Shown here: positions 11,863-22,755 of the stretch, piece by piece
How positions within the stretch are numbered: position 1 is the stretch's first letter
Layout of the letters: each line of letters opens with the position of its first letter
Source of the DNA: Piezodorus guildinii
Taxonomy: Eukaryota > Arthropoda > Insecta > Hemiptera > Pentatomidae
Length of the DNA: 64,000 nucleotides
Direction of reading: 5' to 3'
Assembly (NCBI GenBank): GCA_023052935.1
Contig: CM041297.1
Coordinates: 105,515,563 to 105,579,562 of the forward strand
Made by a program: the position numbers and the translations under genes
Notes under the pieces: model-generated
What the model was told of the DNA's origin: nothing
Database searches by the model: none
The model's input: only the letters and a program-made list of their open reading frames with translations

Positions 11863-12770
11863 ATTTTTTTACTTTCACTTACTATATATAGTAAGGGAAA
11901 GTATTGCGATCGTGAAAATTTTCGAATTCCAGTTTTCAACGGAAATACACGTTTTAGGGTCCCCTGAGTCCAAATAACCAAGTCCGGCAAAAAGGTCTGT
12001 GTGTGTGTGGTAAGTCCCGGGCGGAAACGGTACGTCCTATGAAACTGAAATTTCATATCTAAGATCAATATACGCCCTAGACGTTACAAAATCTTTTTCA
12101 TCAAAATGAGCTTACCAGAAGAGCCACTTTATACCATGCATTTTGCATATTTTTTCGATTTTCTCAAAAACGGTTCCGACGATTCTGATTAAACTCGCTA
12201 TATCGAGGTGAAATTTAATGGGCTTTAATATCATTTAGGTTTCAATCGGATAAAAATGGTTTGACAGGGCTTAAATGCCGATATTTTAAATTTTCTTCCT
12301 CTAAAGTATCTTTAATTTTGTTGATTCTATAAAAATAACTATATTATCTTGTTGCCACTGATGAAAAACAGATAAAAATATAAATTGAATGAATTCAATG
12401 CCCAACTAAAGGAAAAACTGAAAAAATATATTTTTAATGAATATTTTTGTTTTTGAACATAAGAGCAGTAATATACATGTATGATATACCGTTGGAAAGC
12501 TAAAGATTTTGGAAAAAATATTATCTTATACTCAAGCTTTTAAAAGTTAATAGAGAGTGATGAAAAGAAGATAAAACTAACTGATTATTTTAGATAACAA
12601 TATAATAGATTTTTTAATAAAACACACGTTTCTATATAAATTCAATTTAATTAATTCTTTAATAGTTTCACGAATTTTTATCTCTAACTGTATTTGAATA
12701 TTCTTTCATTGATTTTAAAAATGGAGGTAAGTGAAAGTCGTGTGTTGCCCGCACCAGATTTTTTTAATAA
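11863..12770 (+). mobile_element. Family A (DINE/HINE-like), copy 3, full length
   Basis: The left terminus is TTTTTTTACTTTCACTTAC with the 16-bp palindrome ttactatatatagtaa (11881-11896). The right terminus is GTAAGTGAAAGTCGTGTGT, then GCCCGCACCAGATTTT. ACTTTCACTTAC and GTAAGTGAAAGT are exact inverted repeats. It sits inside an I-like element. Comparison with the uninterrupted copy at 61.2 kb shows clean flanks in a T-run and no obvious target duplication. Non-coding; the 96-codon frame across its left end is a shadow. Confidence 0.9.
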
Positions 12771-12817
12771 AGGAATTTGAACAGTTTCAGTTGAACTGCT
12801 GATTTTTCTTTATCTTC

Positions 12818-13054
12818 TTAAATTTTCACAATAGTCTCAAATAAATTTAATTTTCGTCTACTCGGTTCAAAAAGAGGACACTCTAGTTGGACATGTTTAA
12901 CTGATTGTAACATGTTACAATGTTCACATTTTAGAGCCTCCAGACCTCTGAGGAGATAGCTATGGGTGAATTGACCGTGTTCTATTCGAAGTCTGTATAA
13001 TAGAGTTTCTTCCCTCCTTGATTTTCTTGTGCTGGTGATCCAGTTTGATTTCAA
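12818..13054 (-). pseudogene. I-like element ORF2 C-terminus (fragment)
   Basis: A 78-codon open stretch at the C-terminus of an I-group ORF2. The region has a basic LYRLRIEHG helix, T-H-S-Y-L-L-R-G, and a Cys/His cluster C-E-H-C ... H-x-x-x-L-E-C, a common C-terminal feature downstream of RNase H. It has lost its upstream EN and RT domains. It is not a host protein; the frame continues with interruptions toward 13310. Confidence 0.7.
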
Positions 13055-13629
13055 ACAACTTTGATTGGCTTACGCTCCACTCTCTCCCAGTTCTGAAAGA
13101 TATGATGACTTCAGATGGTTTATCCATCTTCCATAGCGATTTCTTTTAGTACTGTTATCTCTGGTATTTCTCCTTGCCTAGCTAGGTTGGCAGCTCTATG
13201 CGCTTATCAATTGCCCAAAATTCCGCAATGGGACCCAGGCGAAGACTAAATTCACTCCTTTCTGTTTCACTTTCCACCAAGTGTTTAACATTTCCCATAT
13301 TATGAAGTTAATACAGCATCTATTTATTATTTAATAGTTATCTATTTAAATTGTTAGAATAATTACTATTATAAACAATAATTTTAACAATCATATAATC
13401 TAAAGAATTGTACCAAATGAAAAATTTAAACCAAAAATTGATTTTATGTAGAGAAATTGAACTAATTAGGTTCTATGATGCTATGAACTTGAAAAAACGA
13501 AATACAGGAAATAAAGTCACGGTTAAAGGCGGGAAATGCGAGTTATTATTCATTTGCGAAATTACTTGACTCACGGCTTCTATTAAGTACCCGAAAAGTA
13601 AGAATTAGTAAATCTATTATTCACCTGAA

Positions 13630-13775
13630 TGCTCTATACAGATGTGAAACGTAGTCGCTTTGAAGGATGAACAGCGTCTTAAGGTTTTTATGAATAAGGT
13701 TCTACTTAAAATATTTGGTCCGAAGAGAGATGAGGCCACAGGGGAATACAGAAGTTTTTATAACGCTTAATCGCG
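13630..13775 (+). pseudogene. RTE-clade reverse transcriptase remnant
   Basis: With one frameshift the plus strand reads ALYRCET, a gap, KDEQRLKVFMNKVLLKIFGP and KRDEATGEYR. This matches the known RTE-clade C-terminal pattern Y-G-C-E-T-W ... LRKIFGP-x-RDE-x-GEW. Only this stretch of about 45 residues is recognisable. It is the best evidence that 13.5-13.8 kb derives from an RTE retrotransposon. Confidence 0.6.
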
Positions 13776-13834
13776 AAGCTTGTATCCTGTCAGTATAATT
13801 GAGTTAATAGCATCGCTGCGAATTATAATTAGTT

Positions 13835-14030
13835 CACTAGGAGGTGGGGTGACTGGGTTGATAAGCGCGCGTTACTTTTAACGAGCCTTGTCTAGCAACT
13901 ACGGAGGTCTAAAACTTGAGAGAAAATAATTACGAGTTCTCATCTCGGTTATGGGGGGCTTTTATCTTGGCATTTAAACCCCTGTATAGACTTCAAAGGC
14001 AAGGTAGGTGTGCCCAAATAAAAAAAAAAA
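13835..14030 (+). repeat. SINE F copy 1
   Basis: tRNA-like head with an A-box-like 'tgactgggttgataag' and a B-box-like 'cgagttctcatctcg', a 'gggggcttttat' body block and a terminal A-run. A second copy at 54222-54360 has a much better A box (tggccgagtgg) and the same 'ataattacg(g/a)gttcgtatctc' and 'gggggctttt' order. Confidence 0.5.
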
Positions 14031-14632
14031 TTAAAAAATTATTTCACTAAGCTCATTATTATCATTATTAAAAATGTTTTTACCGACAGTAATGCTGGTA
14101 TTAAAGCATAGGTCCAAAAAATTATAGGTTTGCAATATTTTGCTTATGTGTATATCAACTTTTTTTTCTTCTTTTATGAATTGAATTACCTAAAATATAT
14201 TATAAAAGTTTCATTAAAAAAAAAAAAAAAATAGTCCTCAATCATTAATTTCGTTTTCCTTTATACAGTAAAAAAAATTGAGATAGTCCAATTCCTCAAA
14301 TGTTATATCTGAATTATAGGAAAGAAGCTATATTAGGAACATATACTGGAATACCACTTCTAATATTTAGCTATAACTCATTTCATACAAAAGGTTCTTC
14401 AAAGTGTCGGGAAGCCATCCTTCACAACCAATTTTGTTGAGTATTTCAATTAATTAATTTCATGATTTAATAAAGCATCAATTTTCTTTGAAAGCGCAGA
14501 AAATTCTGTCTGCAATTATAAATATTGAAAATCACAATTTAATGAATTGTTCAGGTCTTTTCTATGCAGCCTCACCCGTAAAATTATTTAAAAACAATTT
14601 TATTTTCATTACTATAATTTTTTTTTTTTAAA
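14031..14632. other. AT-rich, no gene seen
   Basis: A/T runs, no recognised repeat or coding frame. Confidence 0.35.
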
Positions 14633-14636
14633 TATG

Positions 14637-14885
14637 TACCTCTTCAACCCGTGAAGGGTCTTGGGCTCAGAGCATAGAGATTGTGGTGTTTCTAGATCTC
14701 TGATTTGAGGAGATTAGGCAGAGATCACGCTCTTTAGCAAAATTTTTCAGTACCCACTTTAGAGACTGGGCGTGCCCACAGGAGTGTCTTCGTAGCTCTG
14801 GGATTTCACACGGCCGAATTAAAACAATAATAATAACCTGTGATTCCGGAACTCGGAGTGCACTAATCTAGTGTGTAATAAACTT
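14637..14885 (-). repeat. SINE E copy, decayed
   Basis: 'gtacctcttcaacccgtgaagggtcttgg' (in pieces), 'gtacccactttagagactgg' and 'gtgcccacaggagtgtct' follow the same order as the minus-strand SINE E copies at 26.9 and 42.3 kb. A B-box remnant ('cctgtgattccggaactc') lies at the right end, as expected for a minus-strand tRNA head. Confidence 0.65.
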
Positions 14886-15011
14886 AATAATTTACAATAA
14901 ATGTAACCGACAATTAATAAGTTTCATAAAAAGATTTTCGTTTTTGTCTATGGTTGTAGAACTTATTCTTATTAATCTCTCTGCCAACTATTAATAGAGC
15001 ATTAAATAGGT

Positions 15012-15292
15012 CATTTGTGGTGAAGCGGGTAGTAGTATAACAGCCTTCTATTCCCAATGTTGTTGGCTCAAACCCGGCAGATAGCCCTGGGATCTTTTGA
15101 AAGAAGTAAAAATTCTAGGTTATGCCATCCTTCGGAGTATACGTAAAATGGTGGTCACGAGCCTGTGATGTGGCACGTTCTTGTTAAATATCTCAAACCT
15201 AATTAAAAATAGATAAACAAAATTTAGGACTCCCACTGTAATATCGTCTGATCAGCCACTGTAGCATAAAGTGATGTTTAAGGAATAAAATA
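15012..15292 (+). repeat. SINE C copy 1
   Basis: tRNA-like head (A-box-like 'gggtagtagtataacagcc', B-box-like 'ggctcaaacccgg') followed by the SINE C body: 'gccatccttcgga', 'gtaaaatggtggtcacgag', 'aggactcccactgta', 'gccactgtagcataaagtga'. The same order occurs at 20385, 38333, 46678 (minus) and 63178 (minus). Confidence 0.75.
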
Positions 15293-15834
15293 GACTAAAG
15301 TATTGAAAGTTTTGAGGAACAATAATTAAATTGTAGAATCAACGTATTTCAAAACATTGATAGATGTTTGAAAACTACATTAAAAAAGAAAAAGAATTCC
15401 GCTACTGTTTGTCAAAAGAAAACGAACCATCACGTTTTTTAAAGCAGTCTTGTTTTATTCTGTGTTAATTAAAACCAACGTTGATTACATAAATAATGCT
15501 TTTATATTTTCCTCAAATATTAACTTATTTTCTTTTCTATCTTCAAGTATTTTCATACTAATATTATCATTTTATATTAATGTTTATTTCCATATTGTCT
15601 TACTGTTCTGTTATATTGTACATAACTTATTTTTTTCGTCTTATATTTGTATTGGTTGTTGTTGTTTTTCATCATCTTGTTTTTCATAATCATGTTAAAA
15701 GCCTACGGGCTAAAAAATGATTATAAAAATGATAAAATAATCTTATCATATTAGTGTGTTTTTCTTGATGGTCGAAACCACAACGAACTTCTCCATCGTA
15801 ACTCTACGGTCAACAATAATTCCATTGTAAGTAG
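15293..15834. other. AT-rich, no gene seen
   Basis: The 79-codon frame at 15450-15689 is rich in I, F, S and Y and looks like AT-rich noise. Nothing else recognised. Confidence 0.35.
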
Positions 15835-16015
15835 AAATAATCAGGAGTCAGTTTTTTTTATTGTTTTTTTTTTCTTTTATGCTTCACATGGCTCTGTAAT
15901 GTCCTGATGATGGCTCATTAGTTTGAGCCGAAGCGTCCGCAAAATTAAAATATTTAAAAAAAAACGACTGACTCCCAATTGTTTCTACCTGCAATAATTT
16001 CAACAGTCGACTATA
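15835..16015. mobile_element. Foldback repeat G copy 1, hammerhead-like core
   Basis: Begins 'aataatcaggagtcagt' and ends 'gactgactccc', with flanking 'cagtcgactatacatc' shared with copy 2 300 bp downstream. It contains CTGATGA (15904-15910), one unpaired T, a 6-bp stem GGCTCA/TGAGCC (15912-15917 with 15924-15929), then GAAG and CGTCCGC. This matches the hammerhead core except that GAAA reads GAAG. The left arm is partly replaced by a T-run. Confidence 0.6.
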
Positions 16016-16130
16016 CATCTTCAAAAGAACTCCATCATTATTTTCTATTCCTTTTTTCATAAAATAATTAATTGTAAATATTTATCACTTGAAGGCCATC
16101 TGCTGAATATAAAATATGTTCAAATCTAGA

Positions 16131-16341
16131 TATAATAGGTGGAATAATCAGGAGTCAGTCTTTTTCTAAATATTTTTAATTTTGCCGACGTTTCGGCTCA
16201 AGCTTGTGAGCTATCATATCTCATGCATGGGTTTATGCTTGGACATGGCTCAGTAATGTCCCTCACAAGCTTGAACCAAAAAGTCGGCAAAATTAAAAAA
16301 TATTTAGAAAAATACTGACTCCTGATTATTCCACCTATAAT
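16131..16341. mobile_element. Foldback repeat G copy 2
   Basis: A near-perfect palindrome with arms of about 77 bp (16134-16210 and 16262-16339) reading inward from 'ataggtggaataatcagg'. The left arm contains 'gccgacgtttcggctcaagc'. Its reverse complement gives a GAGCC-GAAAC-GTCGGC series like copy 1, but with the CTGATGA box degraded to ATGATAG. Non-coding. The shared 'cagtcgactatacatc' flank suggests the repeat unit is longer than the palindrome. Confidence 0.7.
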
Positions 16342-16857
16342 AGTTTCTACAGTCGACTATACATCCTCAATATAGATATATATCTTTTTATTTCGGATAG
16401 TGGTTCTTATTCGATTGGGAATAAATCATTTTAGAGGACTCCGTGCTTTTTTCGTAACTATGCATTCTCTTGCAACAACACCCCCATATTCTCAATGGCG
16501 GTGCTCGCTGCGAGTTATGATAAGGGTAACATAGAGCAGCATAAATCAATACCTATAAGGCTATAAAAAAAAAAAAAAAGGAAAAAGGGGAAGACCCAAA
16601 GTATATGTGGGGTGGAAAATCTTGGATCCTCTTCCACCACTTGAAGGCCCACTAAATCATGAGCTACCCTGCTTAGTTGCATTTCGCAGTGCACACACCC
16701 ATCTCTTCTCCTCAGGTAATTTCCCTCCAAAGATTTATGATATCTGAAAAAAATCCGGGGTTTTCCCTGGCTCTGTTTCGCAGGGTTTCCCTCGTACAGC
16801 TTAAAAATAATCCCTTAGTATTCAGGGGTACCAATCGGCCCTGGAAACTTTAGGTTC
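16342..16857. other. No gene seen
   Basis: Mixed composition; the 71-codon minus frame at 16515-16730 has no recognisable domain. No repeat match found. Confidence 0.3.
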
Positions 16858-17335
16858 AGTTTACTTTCACTTACCTGTAAATTAAATATATAATAAAAAA
16901 ACTATTGTGATCTTGAAAATTGTTTTATTCGTGTTTTTGCGGAAAATACGCCTTTTTAGGTGTTTTGAGTCCTAATGACCACGTTTCCAGAAAAAACTCT
17001 ATGTGTTTATGAAATTGAAATTTTATATTCTAAGGGCGTTTGTCTTAAATATACTTTTTCATCAAAATCGGCAAGTAAAAAAAACAGGAGTGCCATTTTA
17101 ATCCACGAATTTCGCAACTTTTTACGATATTCTCAAAATGGCTTCTAACGATTTTTGTAAAACTCTTTAAAAAACAAAAAAAAAAAAAACTGATGTGACA
17201 AAAAGCAGATAAAACAAAGTAATTGTAGATAATAAGTTTTATTGTTATATAATTATTTCTAAAACATATATTTCTACCGAAAATCAATGCCTTTAACATT
17301 TATTTTAAATGTTTCTAAATTGATTTTTTATCTAT
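16858..17335 (+). mobile_element. Family A, diverged and internally deleted
   Basis: The left end 'tttactttcacttacctg' and the order 'tgtgatcttgaaaatt', 'ttttcatcaaaatcgg', 'acgatattctcaaaatgg' follow family A. The middle (consensus 'ctttaatatcat' to 'ctaaaggag') is gone and only part of the right half remains, with no recognisable right terminus. Confidence 0.6.
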
Positions 17336-17574
17336 ATATTATAATTACAATTTTTCTTATTCTTAAATGAGGATTAATTAATTAAGTAACCGACAGACAA
17401 TGTACTGTCTGAACTATGTCTTAGCGGAATCGGTCAAGCCGTAGTAACTTTTTTATTTTTTTCTTTCTTATGATCCTTTTCCTGACTGATATAAAAATAA
17501 CTAAAAACGAATTAGAGAAATCGGCCATTCACGCGCTATGCGATAACCGAGGGAAAAGGGAACCGAGGGAATTC

Positions 17575-17575
<1 letters not shown>
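17336..17575. other. Spacer, nothing recognised
   Basis: AT-rich link between family A and the TA-repeat block. Confidence 0.3.
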
Positions 17576-19022
<1,447 letters not shown>

Positions 19023-19154
19023 TATATATATAATTTAATAATTATGTATATAGCAATAAATTAATCATAGTAACAACACTGTCAATGTATATCCAAGAAA
19101 ACTCATAGCCAATTATCACTTATAAGTTCAAAACGCAATTGTTATTAATTTTTT

Positions 19155-19432
19155 TGGTTGTCGCAAAAGACCTTATGTGCCCTTGGACCCGTGGTGTGGT
19201 TTTCTATGATTCCACACCGCAATTATCGATGTTACTTTGAGGTGTAGGTTCATCTCTACCTACGACTATTTTTGTGAGTTACCTCCAGTTAGCTGATGGG
19301 CATTGTATACCCGTGCGACGTTGTAAGTGAATCTCTATTTAATACATGCTTGCCACACTGAACTGGGATTCGATTTTACAACCTTTGGCCCTGTAAGTTA
19401 GCATGATGCTACACAGCCGTAAGCTTCCCTAA
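19155..19432 (-). repeat. SINE D copy 1, decayed
   Basis: Same block order as copy 2: 'ccttggacccgtggtgt', 'gtaggttcatctctacctac', 'tgtgagttacctccagttag', 'gtgaatctc', 'gaactgggattcga'. The tRNA-like head at the right end is degraded. Confidence 0.65.
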
Positions 19433-20384
19433 AACGCTGCATCTTTGCTATTTCTTATTTTATTTCAATGATTTTTCTTTTGTTTTGTAGATAATTAAAA
19501 GTAGGATTACCACTAACAGTTATATTAAAGTAAATATAACGGCTTTAATTTTGGTATTTATTAATTCGTAGGATGGACATAGGGAAAATATTTTGTTTGT
19601 TATGCAGGTTAGGTTCTATTAGGCCTACCATGAAACATAAGAATTCAAATTTTGATGAAGAGAGAGGTATATATATATTAAAAGAAGGTAGCTTAACGGT
19701 TTTTCTGTATTGTCATGAATATCAAAAGTCGTCTATAATGCAAAGTGTAACTGAAATGAGTTAAATAAGACATACTTATCCACATCACCTTCCTTTAACT
19801 TCCGTGACTAAGCATCCTGGTTACTTATGCATCCTTCACACAACAAGCTCTTTATAGGAGTTTGTTGGCTGCCTGAAGCGGACAACATGATGGGGCAACG
19901 AAAATAGACGAAACTTGCAGACTCACGGAGGAAGGCAGAGTGCTAATATATTCGTCAGTTAGGGAAGGGTGATAGGTCCCTAGTGCAGAGTCTTGTAACC
20001 GGCCGAGGCTATGCAACTTTATGATTTACCGACCCAACTTCCCCATCTCTCTCTCCCAGCTCTAATTAAACAATTAATTTGGCTTAACATTCGTCATCTT
20101 GCCCCTGGGTCTTAGCGTTCCAGCCCAGGGGTCAGTCTATGACCTGAAGGACTTCATTTATTTGCTGTTATAGAATGAATAATTTCACCAGTTGATGAAA
20201 TATGCACTCGACTAGTCATGATACCAATAATATCTATTAGAATTTACGTATTTGATCTCTACATTGAGTTAAAATATATTTTAACACATTTCAGGATAGT
20301 AAGATTTTAAAAATGCCTATAGAAATCCCATTTATTTTCTAATAAAACATATAATTGTGTTTAAATGACTTAAAATTGGACCTT
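19433..20384. other. No gene seen; GC-richer patch at 19790-20130
   Basis: A 63-codon frame at 19573-19764 has no recognisable domain. The patch near 19790-20130 is richer in G+C, with pyrimidine tracts ('ccccatctctctctcccag'), and could be host non-coding DNA. No internal repeat match found. Confidence 0.3.
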
Positions 20385-20683
20385 ACTAAGGCTCACCAGT
20401 CATGTAGTGGTTAGCATAAAAACTTTCTTGGTCCAAGACCGCGGGTTCGAACTCAGAAGATGATCTTAGGATTTTTAAACGGTGCTAAAAATCATTGGTT
20501 ATTACATCCTTCGGAGGGGAAGTAAAATGGTGGTCCCGAGCATGTGCCATGTCAGATACTCGTTAAAACATTCCTATCCTAATTAAACCCGGACAGCCAA
20601 ATTAAGGACTCCCACTGAAGCATCGTTCGATTAGCTACAACAGCATAAAGTGAATTTAAATGAATTAATAAAAAAAAAAAATG
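20385..20683 (+). repeat. SINE C copy 2
   Basis: tRNA-like head with A box 'tagtggttagcat' and a good B box 'gggttcgaactc', then the SINE C body ('catccttcggagggga', 'aatggtggtcccgagc', 'aggactcccactga', 'agcataaagtga') and a terminal A-run. Pol III transcription with Jockey- or RTE-type help is the usual mode for such elements (inference). Confidence 0.8.
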
Positions 20684-20727
20684 AGGAGTTATTAATCATC
20701 TGATTTCAATTTTTGTTTCTTTTTTCT

Positions 20728-21009
20728 CTGGAGCGACAGGCCGTGTAGGCCCTTGGCCTCGTAGTGTAATCTGGGAGAATACACTCACGATTCACGATGA
20801 GTTTTTACAGGGTAGGGTCATCACTCCTTACGCCTATTTTTGTGAGTAGTCACCATTTGGCTGACGGGTCTCACATACCCGTGGGAGAGGCTGTGAGTGA
20901 ATCTCCATTTAATTATATCCTTATAAAAGCCCCGCCGGGACTGGGATTCGAACTCAGAACCTTTAGCATGATAGACTAGCGCGCTAGCCACTCAGCCACG
21001 GGCTCCCCC
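20728..21009 (-). repeat. SINE D copy 2
   Basis: Read on the minus strand it starts ggggagcccgtggctgagtg with a tRNA A box (tggctgagtggc) and B box (gagttcgaatccc), then a 200-bp body ending in 'gcctacacggcctgtcgc'. Ser/Leu-type tRNA ancestry is likely from the A box. Three related copies occur in the window. Confidence 0.85.
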
Positions 21010-21677
21010 TAAAAATCATCTTATTTCAATATTTTGCTATATATATATATATATATATCATATGGCGATGGAACTATTTTTATTATTCAAAGTTTCTCAT
21101 TACTATTGACATTATCCATAATAAAGACAGAATGTTATGTTACGAAATAAAACTCAATAATTACTATCATCATATTGCTAATTGCTCCAATTTTTTTTCA
21201 AATACTTTAATACTAAGTCTTGTTCAGTTTATCATAAAATTATTCCAAAAGTAATGATTGAAAACAATCCCTATTCATGTTTTATGTGTTTTTTTTTTTT
21301 TTATATAGTCATTGTTAACATGTTTATATGTTTTCAGATTCCAGCCCTACTACTCAATCTATTCATAGGTGAGTACTTTTTCATTATTTAAATTTCACAA
21401 CGTTTCTTCATCTAAACGATTCTTGAATTACTCTATTTTATACAATACGATTCATTCTATATTAGTTTTTTAATATTATACTGGATCATTATCTTTTCAT
21501 CTGCACACCAGTAAAAACAAAATTATATCTACATTTTTTTAGAACATTTTTTATTCAAATATAATAAACTTTGTCTCAATATTAACCGTGGTAATGAGAC
21601 CACAGTCATACAATTTTTTATAAAAAACAAAGATAAAGTCAAATTACATAAAAATAGACAGGAATATAAATCAATAA
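21010..21677. other. AT-rich, no gene seen
   Basis: Includes a short TA tract at 21038-21058 and a T-run. The 69-codon frame at 21182-21391 is F/I-rich noise. Confidence 0.35.
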
Positions 21678-21821
21678 GGGTACTCACTACGTTTGCTATA
21701 GCATGCTATTTGTGTTATTTTGCTAAACCCGTCGAGTTTCTACAGTTATTTCCTGTATAAAATTGATGGGTTTAGCACAATAGCACAAATAACATGCTAT
21801 AGCAAACATAGTGAGTACCCC
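21678..21821. mobile_element. Palindromic MITE, family B copy 2
   Basis: A 144-bp palindrome from 'gggtactcactacgtttgc' to 'agtgagtacccc', with arms reaching near the centre and a short unpaired middle around 'cagttatttcctg'. It lies 8 bp from copy 3, which has the opposite orientation by its central asymmetric part. Confidence 0.85.
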
Positions 21822-21829
21822 TTATTATA

Positions 21830-21974
21830 GGGGTACTCACAACGTTTGCTATAGCATACCATTTGTGCTATTGTGCTAAACCCATCAATTTTATACAGGA
21901 AATAACTGTAGAAACTCGACGGGTTTAGCAAAATAACACAAATAGCATGCTATAGCAAACGTAGTGAGTACCCC
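21830..21974. mobile_element. Palindromic MITE, family B copy 3
   Basis: A 145-bp palindrome beginning 'ggggtactcacaacgtttgc'. Its sequence is nearly the reverse complement of copy 2 ('caattttatacaggaaataa' here against 'ttatttcctgtataaaattg' there). The pair therefore forms an almost 300-bp palindrome. Flanks are 'attata' and 'tattat'. Confidence 0.85.
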
Positions 21975-22461
21975 TATTATCGAAATATATTAACACCCGT
22001 GCGTAATATGTATGTTGCTAAAATAGATAAATAAGTTGTTATATATTTAAACTTTTAAATTATTTCTTGAAAACAGATTTTTCACTGCAAAATAAATGGT
22101 ATTTCCATGGAAACTAAATTAAACCTTTAAAATGTATTTTAAATAGTAATTTGAAATATGAAATATTAATAAATAGAATATGCTAAGAACCTTTGTTATT
22201 TCTATAATTTTTGAAAACATACATTGTAATCAAGTTTTCTTTAGATGGGAAAATTTTCTATAATATTCACCTACATCAAAGTAAAATAACTAACAAATAA
22301 TCTGAATTAATTTTGATTTATAGACCAATTTTCGTTTATTATTTCTGTCAATGACTAAATATAATAGTAATTAGACATTAAAAAATAAGTATATTTTTAT
22401 ATCCCTAAAGTGATATCCTCTACATCGGACAAACAAAACTTTTTTTAAATATAAATGAAAT
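21975..22461. other. AT-rich, no gene seen
   Basis: No repeat or coding frame recognised. Confidence 0.35.
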
Positions 22462-22755
22462 GGAGAGCCCGTGGCTGAGTGGCTAGCCTCTAGCCTAGCT
22501 AGTCTCTCATGCTACAGGTTCTGAGTTCGAATCTCTGTCCTTAATCCCAGCGCGGCTTTTATAAGGATGTAAAAAAGTGGAAATTCACTCACAACCTCTC
22601 CCCCGGGTATGTGAGACCCGTCAGCTAAAGGGTGGCCACTCACAAAATTAGTCGTAGAAAGGGATGACCTTCACTAAAAATTGCATTGTGAAACGTGAGT
22701 GTAAGGAGTTTACACCGCGAGGCCTAGGGCCTACACGGCCTGTCGCGCCATTGGA
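22462..22755 (+). repeat. SINE D copy 3
   Basis: tRNA-like head 'ggagagcccgtggctgagtg' with A box and B box (gagttcgaatctc), then the same body as copy 2 ('tttataaggatgtaaa', 'gtatgtgagacccgtcagct', 'aggagtttacaccgcgaggc') ending 'cacggcctgtcgcgcc'. The head contains a small internal duplication ('ctagcctctagcctagctag'). Confidence 0.85.

Larger units (their letters stand above)
11790..13310 (-). mobile_element. I-like non-LTR retrotransposon 3' part, split by family A
   Basis: Minus-strand remnants encode an RNase H end (FAWVP, later AHRAANLARQG with indels, near 13180-13240) and a C-terminal zinc-finger-like region at 12818-13054: REETLLYRLRIEHGQFTHSY, LLRG, then CEHC and H-x-x-LECPLF. This order is typical of I-group elements that carry RNase H. 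The 3' end is split by a family A copy. The 3' tail at about 11790-11800 is A-rich on the minus strand. Several stops and indels make it a pseudogene. A related uninterrupted copy lies at 61170-61725. Confidence 0.75.
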
